A DNA stretch of 64,000 nucleotides from an uncultured Flavobacteriaceae bacterium (GCA_937929935.1 CALFUL010000003.1:1-64000); one strand, 5' to 3'. Positions 10,317 to 21,493 are shown, counted from the first letter of the stretch. Notes: generated by a model from the sequence alone, not told the origin. Made by a program: numbers and translations.

Positions 10317-13300
10317 ATGGTTAAAAAAATGAACACATTGATTCCTGTACTTCTAGGGATGCTATTTTTTGGCTTTTCTCAAGAGACCAAAATTTATACA
10401 CACGATCAAAAAGAATATCAAGATGCCTTGGCACTCTACAACAATGAGCAGTATCAAGCTGCACAAACCATTTTTGCACGTGTTAAAAACACTACTGATA
10501 ATTTAGAAATCAAAGCAAATAGTGCCTATTATGAGGCCAATGCTGCGGTGCGTCTCAATCAATTAGGTGCCGACTATTTAATGGAAGATTTTGTTGCCAA
10601 ATATCCGACCTCAACAAAAAAGAATTCGGCTTTTGCTGACGTAGCAGAATATTATTTCGAAACCGGAAAGTATCCATATGCCTTGAAATGGTATAAGAAG
10701 GTAAATCAAACAGCACTCTCTCGAAAAGAGATGGATAAGTTTAATTTCAACTATGGCTATTCGCTGTACGCATCCAAAAAAACAAAACAAGCTGAAAATT
10801 ATTTAAAAAAAGTAACTGATTCGCCCATTTACGGGTCGCAGGCTAAGTACTATCTTGGGTATATTTCATATCAAGAAGATGATTATGAAGAAGCAAATGA
10901 ACGTTTTGATGAAATTACGGATCCAGAGATTTTAGAGGAGAAAATGAACTATTACCAAGCTGATTTGAATTTTAAGCTGGGTAATTTTGAAAAAGCAATT
11001 GCGCTGGCCAAAAAGCAAATGCCAATAAGTAACCGAAGCGAAAAATCAGAATTGAGTAAAATTATTGGCGAAAGTTATTTTCAATTAAAACAATATGATA
11101 ATGCCATTGCTTACCTAGAAGATTATCAGGGTAAAAGAGGAAAATGGAGCAATACAGATCATTATATCTTAGGGTATTGCCACTATAAAAAGAATGATTA
11201 CGAGAATGCGATTCAAGAGTTTAATAAAATAATAGGAGGCACCAATAGTGTTTCACAAAACGCGTATTACCATTTGGCTGAATGTTATTTAAAACAGAAT
11301 AAAAAACCAGAAGCCTTGAATGCATTTAGAAATGCTTCTCAAATGATTTTTTCTGCAGATATAGAAAAAGATGCTTTTCTAAATTATGCCCGTCTAAGCT
11401 ATGAGATTGGTAATGCCTATGAGCCGGTGCCTGAGGTCATCGCATCTTTTCTTGAAAAATATCCGAATGATTCTCATGCAAATGAGATGAAAGAACTGCT
11501 GGTAGATTCTTATATAACGTCTAAAAACTTTGAAGGCGCGATGACATTACTCGAAAAGAATAGAGGTTATGCCAGTAATACCGTTTATCAAAAAGTAGCC
11601 TATTACCGTGGATTAGAATTATTTTTAGAAACCGATTATGCTGCAGCCGCTGAGAATTTTGGCAAGTCGTTGGCTAATGCAGAAGATGCACTTTTTGAAG
11701 CTAGAGCAAACTATTGGAAGGGAGAATCACTTTTTGAATTGAACCAATTTGATGAAGCCTTGTCAAATTATTCAAGTTTTAAAAATAGTCCGCTAGCGAG
11801 TTCAATGAGCGAGTATAAGGATATTGATTATAATTTAGGGTACACCTATTTCAAAAAACGTGATTACGCTAATGCCATTACCGCGTATACCAACTTTACC
11901 AATGCTTCAAATGCTGCTATAGAAAAGAAAAATGATGCCTATTTACGCATGGCTGATAGTTATTTTGTAACCAATAAATTTTGGCCAGCCTTAGAAACGT
12001 ATAACAAAGCAAGTAATAGTAGAGAAAAAGATTATGCCGCTTTTCAAAAGGCATTATGCTATGGTTTTGTAGATCGCCGAGAAAGTAAGATTGAAGTATT
12101 GAGCGGTTTTGTAAACACTTATCCGCAGTCCTCGTTAAAAGATGATGCCTTGTTTGAACTAGGAAACACGTATATAGGTAGCGGTCAAGAGCAAAGCGGT
12201 TTGCAAGCCTATGATAGACTAATTCAGGGGTATAGAGCTAGTTCTCTCGTGCCACAAGCCATGATTAGGCAAGGTTTGGTGCATTATAATGCGAGTAGAA
12301 ATGAACGTGCTTTAGAAAAGTTCAAAACTGTAGTTCGCGATTATCCTAAAACACAAGAAGCTATTCAAGCAGTAGCAACAGCAAAATTGATTTATGTTGA
12401 TTTAGGTCGGGTAGATGAATATGCAGCTTGGGTTGAAAATCTCGATTTTGTTGAGGTAACTGATAGTGAATTAGACAATGCCACTTTTGAATCTGCAGAA
12501 AAACAAAACCTTGAAGGAAAAACTGATGCTGCTATACGGGGTTATGAAAACTATATCAAGCGTTTTTCAAATGGCTTGCATATTGTTAAAGCGAATTTCA
12601 AATTAGCACAACTTTATTTTGGCAAGGGAGAAAAAAACAACGCCTTATCAAACTATCAATATGTGGCTGATCGTGGTGCATCTGAATATGCAGAGCAGTC
12701 TTTGACAAGGGTTTGTGAAATTTATATAGCTAATAAAGACTACACTTCAGTATTGCCATACCTTGAGCGATTAGAACAACAGGCTGATATTCAGCAAAAC
12801 AAAACCTTTGCGCAGTCAAATTTAATGAAAGGCTATTACGAGCAAAAGAACTATGAACGCACCATTACATATGCTGAAAAAGTTCTGGCAACCCCATCAA
12901 TAGATAATCGAATTAAAGCTGATGCTAAAATCATGATTGCCCGATCTGCAATAGCTACTGGTGATGAAGCAAAAGCTGAAATAGCGTATGCTGAGGTTTT
13001 AAAAATTGCTACTGGAATTACGGCCGCTGAGGCACTGTATTATGATGCCTATTTTAAAAATAAGGCGTCTGATTTTAAGAATTCAAATACCTCAGTACAA
13101 AAATTAGCAAAAGACTATTCTAGTTATAAAGAGTGGGGTGGTAAGGGCCTTATTATTTTGGCTAAAAATCACTACGCTTTAGGCGATTCATATCAGGCAA
13201 CCTATATACTTGAAAGTGTAAAGACCAACTTTGAAGATTACCCTCAAATTGTTTCAAACGCACAAAAAGAATTGAGTATTATTAAGGCGCAAGAATCGAA

Positions 13301-13328
13301 AATCAATTCTTCTGTGAACCCAAATTAA
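10317..13328 (+). CDS. large tetratricopeptide repeat protein
   Basis: 1003 aa with signal peptide and many degenerate TPRs. Confidence 0.85.
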   Translation: MVKKMNTLIPVLLGMLFFGFSQETKIYTHDQKEYQDALALYNNEQYQAAQTIFARVKNTTDNLEIKANSAYYEANAAVRLNQLGADYLMEDFVAKYPTSTKKNSAFADVAEYYFETGKYPYALKWYKKVNQTALSRKEMDKFNFNYGYSLYASKKTKQAENYLKKVTDSPIYGSQAKYYLGYISYQEDDYEEANERFDEITDPEILEEKMNYYQADLNFKLGNFEKAIALAKKQMPISNRSEKSELSKIIGESYFQLKQYDNAIAYLEDYQGKRGKWSNTDHYILGYCHYKKNDYENAIQEFNKIIGGTNSVSQNAYYHLAECYLKQNKKPEALNAFRNASQMIFSADIEKDAFLNYARLSYEIGNAYEPVPEVIASFLEKYPNDSHANEMKELLVDSYITSKNFEGAMTLLEKNRGYASNTVYQKVAYYRGLELFLETDYAAAAENFGKSLANAEDALFEARANYWKGESLFELNQFDEALSNYSSFKNSPLASSMSEYKDIDYNLGYTYFKKRDYANAITAYTNFTNASNAAIEKKNDAYLRMADSYFVTNKFWPALETYNKASNSREKDYAAFQKALCYGFVDRRESKIEVLSGFVNTYPQSSLKDDALFELGNTYIGSGQEQSGLQAYDRLIQGYRASSLVPQAMIRQGLVHYNASRNERALEKFKTVVRDYPKTQEAIQAVATAKLIYVDLGRVDEYAAWVENLDFVEVTDSELDNATFESAEKQNLEGKTDAAIRGYENYIKRFSNGLHIVKANFKLAQLYFGKGEKNNALSNYQYVADRGASEYAEQSLTRVCEIYIANKDYTSVLPYLERLEQQADIQQNKTFAQSNLMKGYYEQKNYERTITYAEKVLATPSIDNRIKADAKIMIARSAIATGDEAKAEIAYAEVLKIATGITAAEALYYDAYFKNKASDFKNSNTSVQKLAKDYSSYKEWGGKGLIILAKNHYALGDSYQATYILESVKTNFEDYPQIVSNAQKELSIIKAQESKINSSVNPN

Positions 13329-13335
13329 AATTAAA

Positions 13336-15111
13336 ATGTTGAGAACACATAAAATAAATAAACGGTTGCTTTTGAGCTTGGTATTTGTAATAAGCTTTTT
13401 AAATTACGCCGTTGCCCAAGATACTGATGAAGATATAGGCACAGAGACTGTAACCGTAACAAAAGCCTATACGCCAACTATAGCTGATGCGTTCAAAATT
13501 AAATCTGTTCCTGATTTAAATGATTCTATAGCGCTGCAAAAGAAATCAATAGAATACAGTATTTTTTCAGTACCCGTAGCCTCAACCTTTACGCCAGCGA
13601 AAGGGCAGGCATCAAAGGTTAAAAAAAGACCGCCGCCAAATTTATATAATTCATATGCTTCAGCCGGCGGAGGTAACCCAGCTAATTTGATGGCTAAATT
13701 TTATACAAGCCGTACTATTAGTAGAGAGTCAAGTTATACGCTAGGCTTAAGTCATAATTCATCACATTTAGATGTTGAGGGTGTTCAACTTGACAGTAAA
13801 TTTTCTAATTCAAAATTAGACGCGTCATACAAGAAAAGAGACCGTGATCTTGACTGGGGGGCTGATGCTGCTTTTCAACACCAATTGAGTAATTGGTACG
13901 GTTTGCCGTTAGGTGTTTTTGATGAAGCTTTAATAACGGGCATTGATTCGCAACAAACCTATTTTATGGCTGAGGCAGGTGCGCATATTAATATAGAGGA
14001 TGCCTATTTTGAGAAAGCAGCTGTGAAATATCGTCGTTTCTGGGATGCAACTGGATCTGCAGAAAATAGAGTAATTTTTGAACCGAGCTTTCAGTTTCCG
14101 CTTGTTGATGAAAATTTAGGAATCAATTTCAAAGTTGACTATGTCAACGGATCTTTTGAAAATGCAGACGTTAACAATACTCAAAATAATGCAGGTATTG
14201 AATATAGTCATTTGCAAGCAGGGGTAAACCCTAGTTTGACCATGTTGCGTGATGATTTATCAGTAGAATTAGGACTCAAATTTGTGTACGGTCTTGATAC
14301 TGATGCCAATAATAGTACTAACAATTTTTACATATACCCGGCCATTACAGCATCCTACAGGCTACTCAATAATTTTGCCATTGCCTATGCAGGTATTGAA
14401 GGCGACTTGGTACAAAATACCTACTATAATTTAGTAGAAAAAAACCCTTTTGTATCTCCTACATTAAACATTCAACCTACTGATAAACAATATGATTCTT
14501 ATATAGGTTTACGAGGTCAAATTTTTGCTAATTTGAGTTATAATATTAAGGGGTCATATACGGCTGAAAACCGTAAACCATTATTTAATTTGAATCCGCA
14601 GAATGTATCAAGAACTGATGAAAAGGGCTATAATTTTGGCAACTCATTTGAAGTGTTTTATGATGATATAAAAACCTTGGGCGTTTTTGGTGAATTGAAT
14701 ATTGATGTGAATCGTAATTTTACCCTAAGCCTTAATGGAGAGTATTATAATTACAATACTGAAACTGGTAACTCTGCCTGGAATTTACCTGAGCTCAAAG
14801 GTTCATTATTTCTAGATTATCAAATAGGAGAGCAATGGTATTTGGGTGCTAATTTATTCTATATTGGTGAACGACAAGATTTTTCTCAAATCGCACAATT
14901 GGGGGTGCAGCAAGCTGATTTTTTAAATACCATTATTACTCTTGATAGTTATTTTGATGCTAATGCACATTTAGGATATCGAGTTAATGATCAATTGTCA
15001 TTTTTTATAAAAGCAGCAAACATAGCTAATAATAATTATCAACGTTGGGCGAACACTCCGGTTCAGGGGTTTCAGCTTTTAGGGGGAGCTACTTATAAAT
15101 TTGATTTTTAA
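13336..15111 (+). CDS. TonB-dependent receptor-like outer membrane beta-barrel protein
   Basis: Signal peptide, VTVTKAYTPTIADAFKI N-terminal region, beta-barrel strands, C-terminal aromatic (FDF); 7 bp after the TPR gene. Confidence 0.7.
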   Translation: MLRTHKINKRLLLSLVFVISFLNYAVAQDTDEDIGTETVTVTKAYTPTIADAFKIKSVPDLNDSIALQKKSIEYSIFSVPVASTFTPAKGQASKVKKRPPPNLYNSYASAGGGNPANLMAKFYTSRTISRESSYTLGLSHNSSHLDVEGVQLDSKFSNSKLDASYKKRDRDLDWGADAAFQHQLSNWYGLPLGVFDEALITGIDSQQTYFMAEAGAHINIEDAYFEKAAVKYRRFWDATGSAENRVIFEPSFQFPLVDENLGINFKVDYVNGSFENADVNNTQNNAGIEYSHLQAGVNPSLTMLRDDLSVELGLKFVYGLDTDANNSTNNFYIYPAITASYRLLNNFAIAYAGIEGDLVQNTYYNLVEKNPFVSPTLNIQPTDKQYDSYIGLRGQIFANLSYNIKGSYTAENRKPLFNLNPQNVSRTDEKGYNFGNSFEVFYDDIKTLGVFGELNIDVNRNFTLSLNGEYYNYNTETGNSAWNLPELKGSLFLDYQIGEQWYLGANLFYIGERQDFSQIAQLGVQQADFLNTIITLDSYFDANAHLGYRVNDQLSFFIKAANIANNNYQRWANTPVQGFQLLGGATYKFDF

Positions 15112-15429
15112 GTTCGATCATGAACCTTATATTTTAGTGCACCACAAATTAGGTTGTATTGAAAGGCTAAATAATGAAAAAGAATGAACATCTCGTCAAA
15201 CCTTAGTAGCACCCTAGCAAAAGGGTAACTTCATTTACTCATCATGAAAATACAGTTCGCATAAAAGACTACTAGAATAGCCTAAACTAAAAGTGAATGA
15301 AATTCGCCCTTAGTTACTATTAATCAAAACCTTCAGGCCTACCGTTCATCGAAAAATTCAAATTTTTTAAATAAATCGTCGTTTCTATTCAATATAAAGT
15401 AAGTTATTTCTTACAAATTTGAATATATA

Positions 15430-16533
15430 ATGAAAACTTCTTATTTATTTAAACTGCGTAGTATACTATTTTGTACCGCTATTTTTTGTGGTCAGCTTAT
15501 AGTAGCTCAAAACTTGGTTAAGAACCCAAGTTTTGAAGAATATAATGATTGTCCATCTGATTTTGGTAATCTTATGAAAGACGTACCTGGTTGGTATCAA
15601 CCCTCTTTTGGTACCAGTGATTATTTTAATGTATGCAGTAAAAAAATGGGTACTGTTGATAATTTTATTGGCAGTCAACCACCTTTTGAGGGCGAAGGCT
15701 ATGCAGGTTTATACATGTACGCTCAAAAAGATTATCGCGAATATCTTACTGTAGAATTAGATGAAAAATTAGTCAAAGGACAAAAATATGTTTTCTCATT
15801 TCAGATAAGTCTTGCTGATAAATCATCATATAGTGTTAATGAGTTCGGCATTATGTTTTCTAGAAATACCATGAATTTTAAGACGAATCGAAATATTCCG
15901 GCAGAATTAATGCGCCGTAGCGGATTCAGAAATTATGTCGTTGCCAGAGATCATCGGTTTTTTTCTGATTCAAATGAGTGGACCAAAGTAACGGGAATTT
16001 ATGTAGCTGACGGAAGCGAAAAATTTATGAGTATCGGAAACTTTAAAGACAATAATGACACTAAAATTGAACTACTCAATAATCAATTTAGAAAGTCAGC
16101 TTACTATTACGTTGATACTGTAAGTTTAACTGAATTAGGGGGCAATTACATTGCAAATAAAATGTATAAGTTTGAAGATTTAAAGTTTGAAACAGATGGT
16201 TATACTGTTGATAAAGAAAAAAATGAACAACTAGCTGTTTTGATTAATTATTTAAAAGCACATCGTGGTTATGTAGTAACCATTTACGGTCATACTGATG
16301 ATATTGGTTCTAAAGAATATAACAAATCACTTTCTGACAAACGCGCAAAATCAGTAGCTCAATATTTGGCAGATAACGGCTTGGCTAGCCACCGAATTAG
16401 TTATTTGGGGTTCGGGTATGCGAATCCGTTAGAAAAGAATAAAACCACTGAAGCGCGTAAACAAAATAGAAGAGTTGAATTTAAAGTGTCAAGAAAAAAA
16501 GATGGCTACGCATCGAGTCTTTTTGAAGATTAG
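15430..16533 (+). CDS. OmpA-family protein with N-terminal NLVKNPSFE domain
   Basis: Signal peptide; C-terminal YGHTDDIGSKEYNKSLSDKRAKSVAQYL OmpA-like peptidoglycan-binding domain. Confidence 0.85.
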   Translation: MKTSYLFKLRSILFCTAIFCGQLIVAQNLVKNPSFEEYNDCPSDFGNLMKDVPGWYQPSFGTSDYFNVCSKKMGTVDNFIGSQPPFEGEGYAGLYMYAQKDYREYLTVELDEKLVKGQKYVFSFQISLADKSSYSVNEFGIMFSRNTMNFKTNRNIPAELMRRSGFRNYVVARDHRFFSDSNEWTKVTGIYVADGSEKFMSIGNFKDNNDTKIELLNNQFRKSAYYYVDTVSLTELGGNYIANKMYKFEDLKFETDGYTVDKEKNEQLAVLINYLKAHRGYVVTIYGHTDDIGSKEYNKSLSDKRAKSVAQYLADNGLASHRISYLGFGYANPLEKNKTTEARKQNRRVEFKVSRKKDGYASSLFED

Positions 16534-16668
16534 GTTTCATTTTGTGCTAAATCGATTCAAAAAATTTATCATTCTAACCCAACATTTCCACATTTTATCG
16601 ATGACCAACTAAAGAATGCCACGGGTTCGGCATAATTTTCTATTTTAGAGGCTGTTAATCTGCCCGCT

Positions 16669-17772
16669 ATGCGAAATCGCATGAAACTGTTTAAAATAGT
16701 GCATCTTCTATGTGTGCTAAGTGTTACATTAGCCAGCGCTCAAAACTTGATTAAAAATCCGAGTTTTGAAGATTTCGTTTCGTGCCCTATGAAACTGGGG
16801 TCATTCAATACTGATGTGCAGCATTGGTCAACCCCCACTGAAGGATCAAGTGACTATTTCAATGGGTGTAGTAAGGTAATGGGCACACCAAAGAATTTTA
16901 ATGGCTCGCAACCCTCTGATTTTGGGGTTGGTTATGCAGGGTTATACTTATATGCCCCTAATGATTATCGAGAATATCTTCAAGCTGAATTATCACAACC
17001 CTTAGTAAAAGGAAAAAAATACCGTGTGTCTTTCTATGTTAGTTTGGCAGAAAGATCTGATTTTGCCATAAAAGAGTTCGGCGTTCTTTTCTCTAAGGAT
17101 AAAATGCAGTTTGAAGGCAAAAATGAGCTTTCGGCTAAAAAGCGTTACTCGAAAAAAGGAAATTCTTTCAATTACATGGAAATAGGGTACAGCAATTTTT
17201 ATGATGATACCAATGATTGGGTTTTAGTTTACACCCAGTTTGAAGCACGAGGAAATGAGCGTTTTATGACCATCGGAAACTTTAAAAATAATCCGCGAAC
17301 GCGATTATTTAAAACAAAAAGAAACGCAAAACAAGGTGCTTATTATTATGTAGATATGGTGCTGGTTGAAAATGTTGAGAAAAAATCAGCAGTGGCTGTT
17401 TCAAAACAATCTTTCGAATTAGAAAAAACGCATGTTTTTAGTAATGTTCTTTTTGCATTCGACAAGTTTACCATTAAAAAAGAGGCACAATCTGAATTGA
17501 AAAGATTATATAATCATTTTTCAAAAAATAAATCATTGACCATTACAATTAAAGGTCATACTGATAGTGTTGGTTCAAAAACGTATAATCAACGACTATC
17601 AAGTAAACGAGCAGCTGCGGTAGCCAATTATCTTCAAAAATTGGGCGTACCAAAAGATCGTATTAAATGGCAAGGCCTTGGTGGCGAGAAACCCATAGCG
17701 ACCAATGATACTGAAAACGGGCGCCAAAAAAATAGGCGCGTAGAGTTTATTATTTCAAAGGCATCTTTGTGA
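16669..17772 (+). CDS. OmpA-family protein, tandem paralogue of the preceding gene
   Basis: NLIKNPSFEDF N-terminal domain and KGHTDSVGSKTYNQRLSSKRAAAVANYL OmpA domain. Confidence 0.85.
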   Translation: MRNRMKLFKIVHLLCVLSVTLASAQNLIKNPSFEDFVSCPMKLGSFNTDVQHWSTPTEGSSDYFNGCSKVMGTPKNFNGSQPSDFGVGYAGLYLYAPNDYREYLQAELSQPLVKGKKYRVSFYVSLAERSDFAIKEFGVLFSKDKMQFEGKNELSAKKRYSKKGNSFNYMEIGYSNFYDDTNDWVLVYTQFEARGNERFMTIGNFKNNPRTRLFKTKRNAKQGAYYYVDMVLVENVEKKSAVAVSKQSFELEKTHVFSNVLFAFDKFTIKKEAQSELKRLYNHFSKNKSLTITIKGHTDSVGSKTYNQRLSSKRAAAVANYLQKLGVPKDRIKWQGLGGEKPIATNDTENGRQKNRRVEFIISKASL

Positions 17773-17840
17773 TTTACCTATGTAATTATTGAGGTAATAC
17801 CCATTAATTATAATTGTACTTTTACAAAAAACCTTACATC

Positions 17841-18602
17841 ATGGATCTAAATTTGGCAGTACTTATTGATGGCGATAATATTCCCTCAGCCTATATAAAA
17901 GAAATGATGGAAGAAATAGCCAAATACGGTAATCCAACCGTAAAAAGAATTTATGGCGACTGGACAAATCCGCGATTAAATAAGTGGAAAAATCTTCTAT
18001 TAGAAAATGCAATTACCCCCATTCAACAGTATGGCTATACCAAAGGTAAAAATGCCACTGACTCTGCCATGATTATTGATGCTATGGATATTTTATATTC
18101 AGGAAAAGTAAACGGATTCTGCATAGCGAGTAGTGATAGTGATTTTACCAGATTGGCAATAAGAATGCGTGAAGCCGGAATGCAGGTTTTTGGAATAGGT
18201 GAAAAAAAGACACCTAACCCTTTTATTGTAGCATGTGATAAATTTATTTACCTCGAAATATTAAAGAATCAATCAGAAGAGGAAAACAATGACAGCGAGG
18301 GCAGTGTGAAAAAGCCCAAGAATAATTTTGATAAAATAACCTCAAAAGAAATAAGATTAATTGCATCAACAATTGAAGATCTTACTGATGATGATGGGTG
18401 GGCCTTTTTAGGCGATGTAGGTAGTTTGTTGTTAAAAAAGCAACCTAATTTTGATAGTAGAAACTATGGGTTTCAAAAACTAACACCTTTATTAAGTTCA
18501 ATCGATCAGTTTGAATTAGAAAGAAGAGAAGATTCAAAAGGACGAAATAAATTAATTTACGTTAAAAGAAAGTCGAGAAAAAACGCTAAACCTAAACAAT
18601 AA
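17841..18602 (+). CDS. NYN-domain (putative RNase) protein with C-terminal OST-HTH/LOTUS-like domain
   Basis: LAVLIDGDNIPSAYIK, DSAMIIDAMDILYSG, IASSDSDFTRLAIRMREAG motifs. Confidence 0.85.
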   Translation: MDLNLAVLIDGDNIPSAYIKEMMEEIAKYGNPTVKRIYGDWTNPRLNKWKNLLLENAITPIQQYGYTKGKNATDSAMIIDAMDILYSGKVNGFCIASSDSDFTRLAIRMREAGMQVFGIGEKKTPNPFIVACDKFIYLEILKNQSEEENNDSEGSVKKPKNNFDKITSKEIRLIASTIEDLTDDDGWAFLGDVGSLLLKKQPNFDSRNYGFQKLTPLLSSIDQFELERREDSKGRNKLIYVKRKSRKNAKPKQ

Positions 18603-18724
18603 AGCATTCAATGTTTTTCTTGTTTAAAACAGTGTATTAACGGCATGGTATTTGAATCTTTTTAAAAAATAATTGATTAAATTTATTTTCAATTAAATTC
18701 TAACACAATATTAATTCAGTAAAA

Positions 18725-19141
18725 ATGCAAAATTCAACAAAAAAATTAGGTGTTCTTTTAATGATTGTTTTCTCTTTTGTTTTCATGCCAACACATGGGG
18801 CCAATACAATAGATCACACCTTACCCACCACAATAGTTAAAGACCACTTATCAGGTGGATGGACGTACACTGCAGCGGATGCTCCAGAAGGTTTTGATAA
18901 AGGTTTCATACTTATTGTAAAATCTGGTGATACGTATAAAGTTCAGGTACAAACGGCAGGTGGCGTTTTTAATGCTACCAACGTTGAAGGTAAAGGACAT
19001 AAAATTAAATTCAATCTTTCAGTAGAAGGTGAAAGCGTAGCTGTATCGTTAACGGCTAGTGGCGACAAAATTACGGGTACAAGTACATCCTCAACTGGAG
19101 TAATTAATATTACAGGTGTCAAAAGCCTTTCGGCTGACTAA
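18725..19141 (+). CDS. small secreted protein of unknown function
   Basis: ORF with signal peptide; beta-rich mature part. Confidence 0.55.
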   Translation: MQNSTKKLGVLLMIVFSFVFMPTHGANTIDHTLPTTIVKDHLSGGWTYTAADAPEGFDKGFILIVKSGDTYKVQVQTAGGVFNATNVEGKGHKIKFNLSVEGESVAVSLTASGDKITGTSTSSTGVINITGVKSLSAD

Positions 19142-19168
19142 GCAGCTTATTAAAATATAGAAGTAACT

Positions 19169-19196
19169 AACTCCTCTGAAAAGAGGAGTTTTTTTA
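19169..19196 (+). terminator. rho-independent terminator
   Basis: AACTCCTCTGAAAAGAGGAGTTTTTTT. Confidence 0.85.
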
Positions 19197-19288
19197 TCCT
19201 TAAAAATTACCTTACTCAAGTTCTAGTCATATAAAATGCTGATGGTCAACAATAAAATGCTATTTTTAGAGGATTAATTTTTGAACAG

Positions 19289-20917
19289 ATGAAAAAGCTA
19301 GCGATTCTTTTAGTTATTCTTTTAAATGGTTGCGATTTATTAAAAGAAAAAGTTGATTTGGTAATTCTCAACGCCAATGTTTATACTGTTGATACTGAAT
19401 TTTCAAAGGCAGAAGCATTCGCCGTGCATGACGGTAAATTTGTTGCCGTGGGTACTAATGATGAAATAAGTGGGGCATATACTTCAAATCAATTACTTGA
19501 TGCTGATGGGCGAACCATTACGCCAGGTTTAATTGATGCGCATTGTCATTTTTATGGTTTGGGCTTGACCCAACAAATTGTTGATTTGCGCGGTACAAAG
19601 AGTTTTGAAGAAGTGCTAGTGAAAGTGAAGAACTTTCAAGATGAAAACCCAAGTGAGTTTATTCGTGGGCGCGGATGGGATCAAAATGATTGGGAGGTTA
19701 AAGAGTTTCCGGTTAAAACTGAGTTAGATAAACTTTTTCCTGACACACCTGTAGCGCTTGAGCGTATTGATGGCCATGCTTATTTGGTCAATCAAAAGGC
19801 TCTTGACATGGCGGGTATTAAATGGGATACAAAGGTAAAAGGAGGTGAAATAGTTAAAAAATGGAAAAATGGTTACTCCGGCATTACAGGTGTTTTAATT
19901 GATAACCCCATGCAATTGATTGATGCTGTTATACCTGAACCTTCATTAAGTGAAAAAATAAAAGCATTAAAAGATGCTGAAAGAACGTGTTTGAATTACG
20001 GGCTTACCACAGTTAATGACGCGGGTTTAAATCGTGAGACCATTGAACTGATTGATAGTCTGCAACAAGCAAACGAGTTATCGATTCGATTGTATGCTAT
20101 GGTAAGTAATACCAAAGAAAACTTAGACCATTATCTCAAAAACGGAATACTTAAAACAGATCAATTAAATGTTCGATCAGTAAAAGTATATGGCGATGGT
20201 GCTTTGGGTTCACGTGGGGCGGCCTTAAAAGAAGCGTATTCAGATCAACCTAATCATTTTGGTGCCATGATTACGCCTGTTGATGAAATAGGTATGCTTG
20301 CTGAAAGAATTGCCAAAACTGAATTTCAAATGAATACACACGCAATAGGCGATTCAGCAAATGCAGTGGTTCTTAGGGCTTATCAAAAGGCGTTGCAGGG
20401 CAAAAATGACAGAAGATGGAAAATAGAACATGCTCAAGTTGTTTCTTCTGATGATTTTATTCATTTTGAAAATGGTATTATACCTTCAATTCAGCCAACA
20501 CATGCCACTAGTGATATGTATTGGGCAAAAGATCGTATAGGAGCTGAAAGAGAAAAAGGGGCATATGCGTATAAAACATTACTGAACAAAGCTGGTATGG
20601 TTGTTTTAGGTACTGATTTTCCGGTTGAAAAAGTGAGTCCGTTTTTAACCTTTTACGCAGCCGTTACAAGACAAGATTTAGAAGGATACCCAGAAGGAGG
20701 TTATCAAAACCATCAGGCGCTAACAAGAGAAGAAGCCTTACGCGGTATGACCATTTGGGCTGCCTATTCTAATTTTGAAGAAGGTGAGAAAGGAAGTATT
20801 GAAGTAGGTAAGTTTGCTGATTTTGTAATACTTAGTGATGATATTTTAAAAGTGCCAGCCAAGACCATACCTAATATATCAGCAGAATTAACATATATAG
20901 GTGGTGTGGTTAAATAA
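19289..20917 (+). CDS. amidohydrolase family protein (YtcJ-like lipoprotein)
   Basis: Lipobox LLNGC; GLIDAHCHFYGLG, VYGDGALGSRGA, GTDFPVE motifs. Confidence 0.85.
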   Translation: MKKLAILLVILLNGCDLLKEKVDLVILNANVYTVDTEFSKAEAFAVHDGKFVAVGTNDEISGAYTSNQLLDADGRTITPGLIDAHCHFYGLGLTQQIVDLRGTKSFEEVLVKVKNFQDENPSEFIRGRGWDQNDWEVKEFPVKTELDKLFPDTPVALERIDGHAYLVNQKALDMAGIKWDTKVKGGEIVKKWKNGYSGITGVLIDNPMQLIDAVIPEPSLSEKIKALKDAERTCLNYGLTTVNDAGLNRETIELIDSLQQANELSIRLYAMVSNTKENLDHYLKNGILKTDQLNVRSVKVYGDGALGSRGAALKEAYSDQPNHFGAMITPVDEIGMLAERIAKTEFQMNTHAIGDSANAVVLRAYQKALQGKNDRRWKIEHAQVVSSDDFIHFENGIIPSIQPTHATSDMYWAKDRIGAEREKGAYAYKTLLNKAGMVVLGTDFPVEKVSPFLTFYAAVTRQDLEGYPEGGYQNHQALTREEALRGMTIWAAYSNFEEGEKGSIEVGKFADFVILSDDILKVPAKTIPNISAELTYIGGVVK

Positions 20918-20939
20918 AACTAAAAGTAGTATAGAAAAT

Positions 20940-21356
20940 TTAATTTTGATAGTTTTTAATTACCTCTAAGACGGCTTCTAGATTACCCCAGTTTTCTTTC
21001 TTTCTATATTTTGCAGATTTGTTTCTAATAGCTTCAATTGCCTGTATTTCTTCTTTAGTTACATATTTAAGTAACATTGACCATTTAGCAAATTTTCTAT
21101 GAGTGGTATACCCTTTATCTATAACCACAAGTGAATGATGTCTTTTATCACGTAATATTTCTTCATATAACTCGGTGATAGTTGTTTTATCTCCCTCTAA
21201 GTATTGAATAAATCCTTTAGTTTTTCTGATTAATAGACCAGTTACATCAAGTTTGAAGTTCTTTTTTTTAGCCGATGATGCCATTTCTTCTATTTCAGAA
21301 ATCGACATTTTATGGGTTTCTGAGCTTACGTACAAGAGATAAAAAAACGGAGACAA
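20940..21356 (-). CDS. BLUF-domain (FAD blue-light sensor) protein
   Basis: LLYVSSET, KKNFKLDVTGLLI, GFIQYLEGDK, DKRHHSLVV, RKFAKWSM: BLUF pattern with conserved Tyr, Asn, Gln and Trp/Met positions. Confidence 0.88.
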   Translation of the reverse strand: MSPFFYLLYVSSETHKMSISEIEEMASSAKKKNFKLDVTGLLIRKTKGFIQYLEGDKTTITELYEEILRDKRHHSLVVIDKGYTTHRKFAKWSMLLKYVTKEEIQAIEAIRNKSAKYRKKENWGNLEAVLEVIKNYQN

Positions 21357-21493
21357 GTTGGTGGTAAATTAAATTATAACACACAAAAGTACGTAAATTA
21401 CTACAAAAATATGGATTTTTACAACAAAAATTATATAAAAGTAAGAAAATACCTATTAATTTGCATTGTAATTATTTAACCAAAAACGAAGTA

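Noticed and set aside
15112-15429. 318-bp intergenic region as a possible ncRNA
   Set aside because: No strong hairpin/terminator or recognised riboswitch/ncRNA motif was seen.
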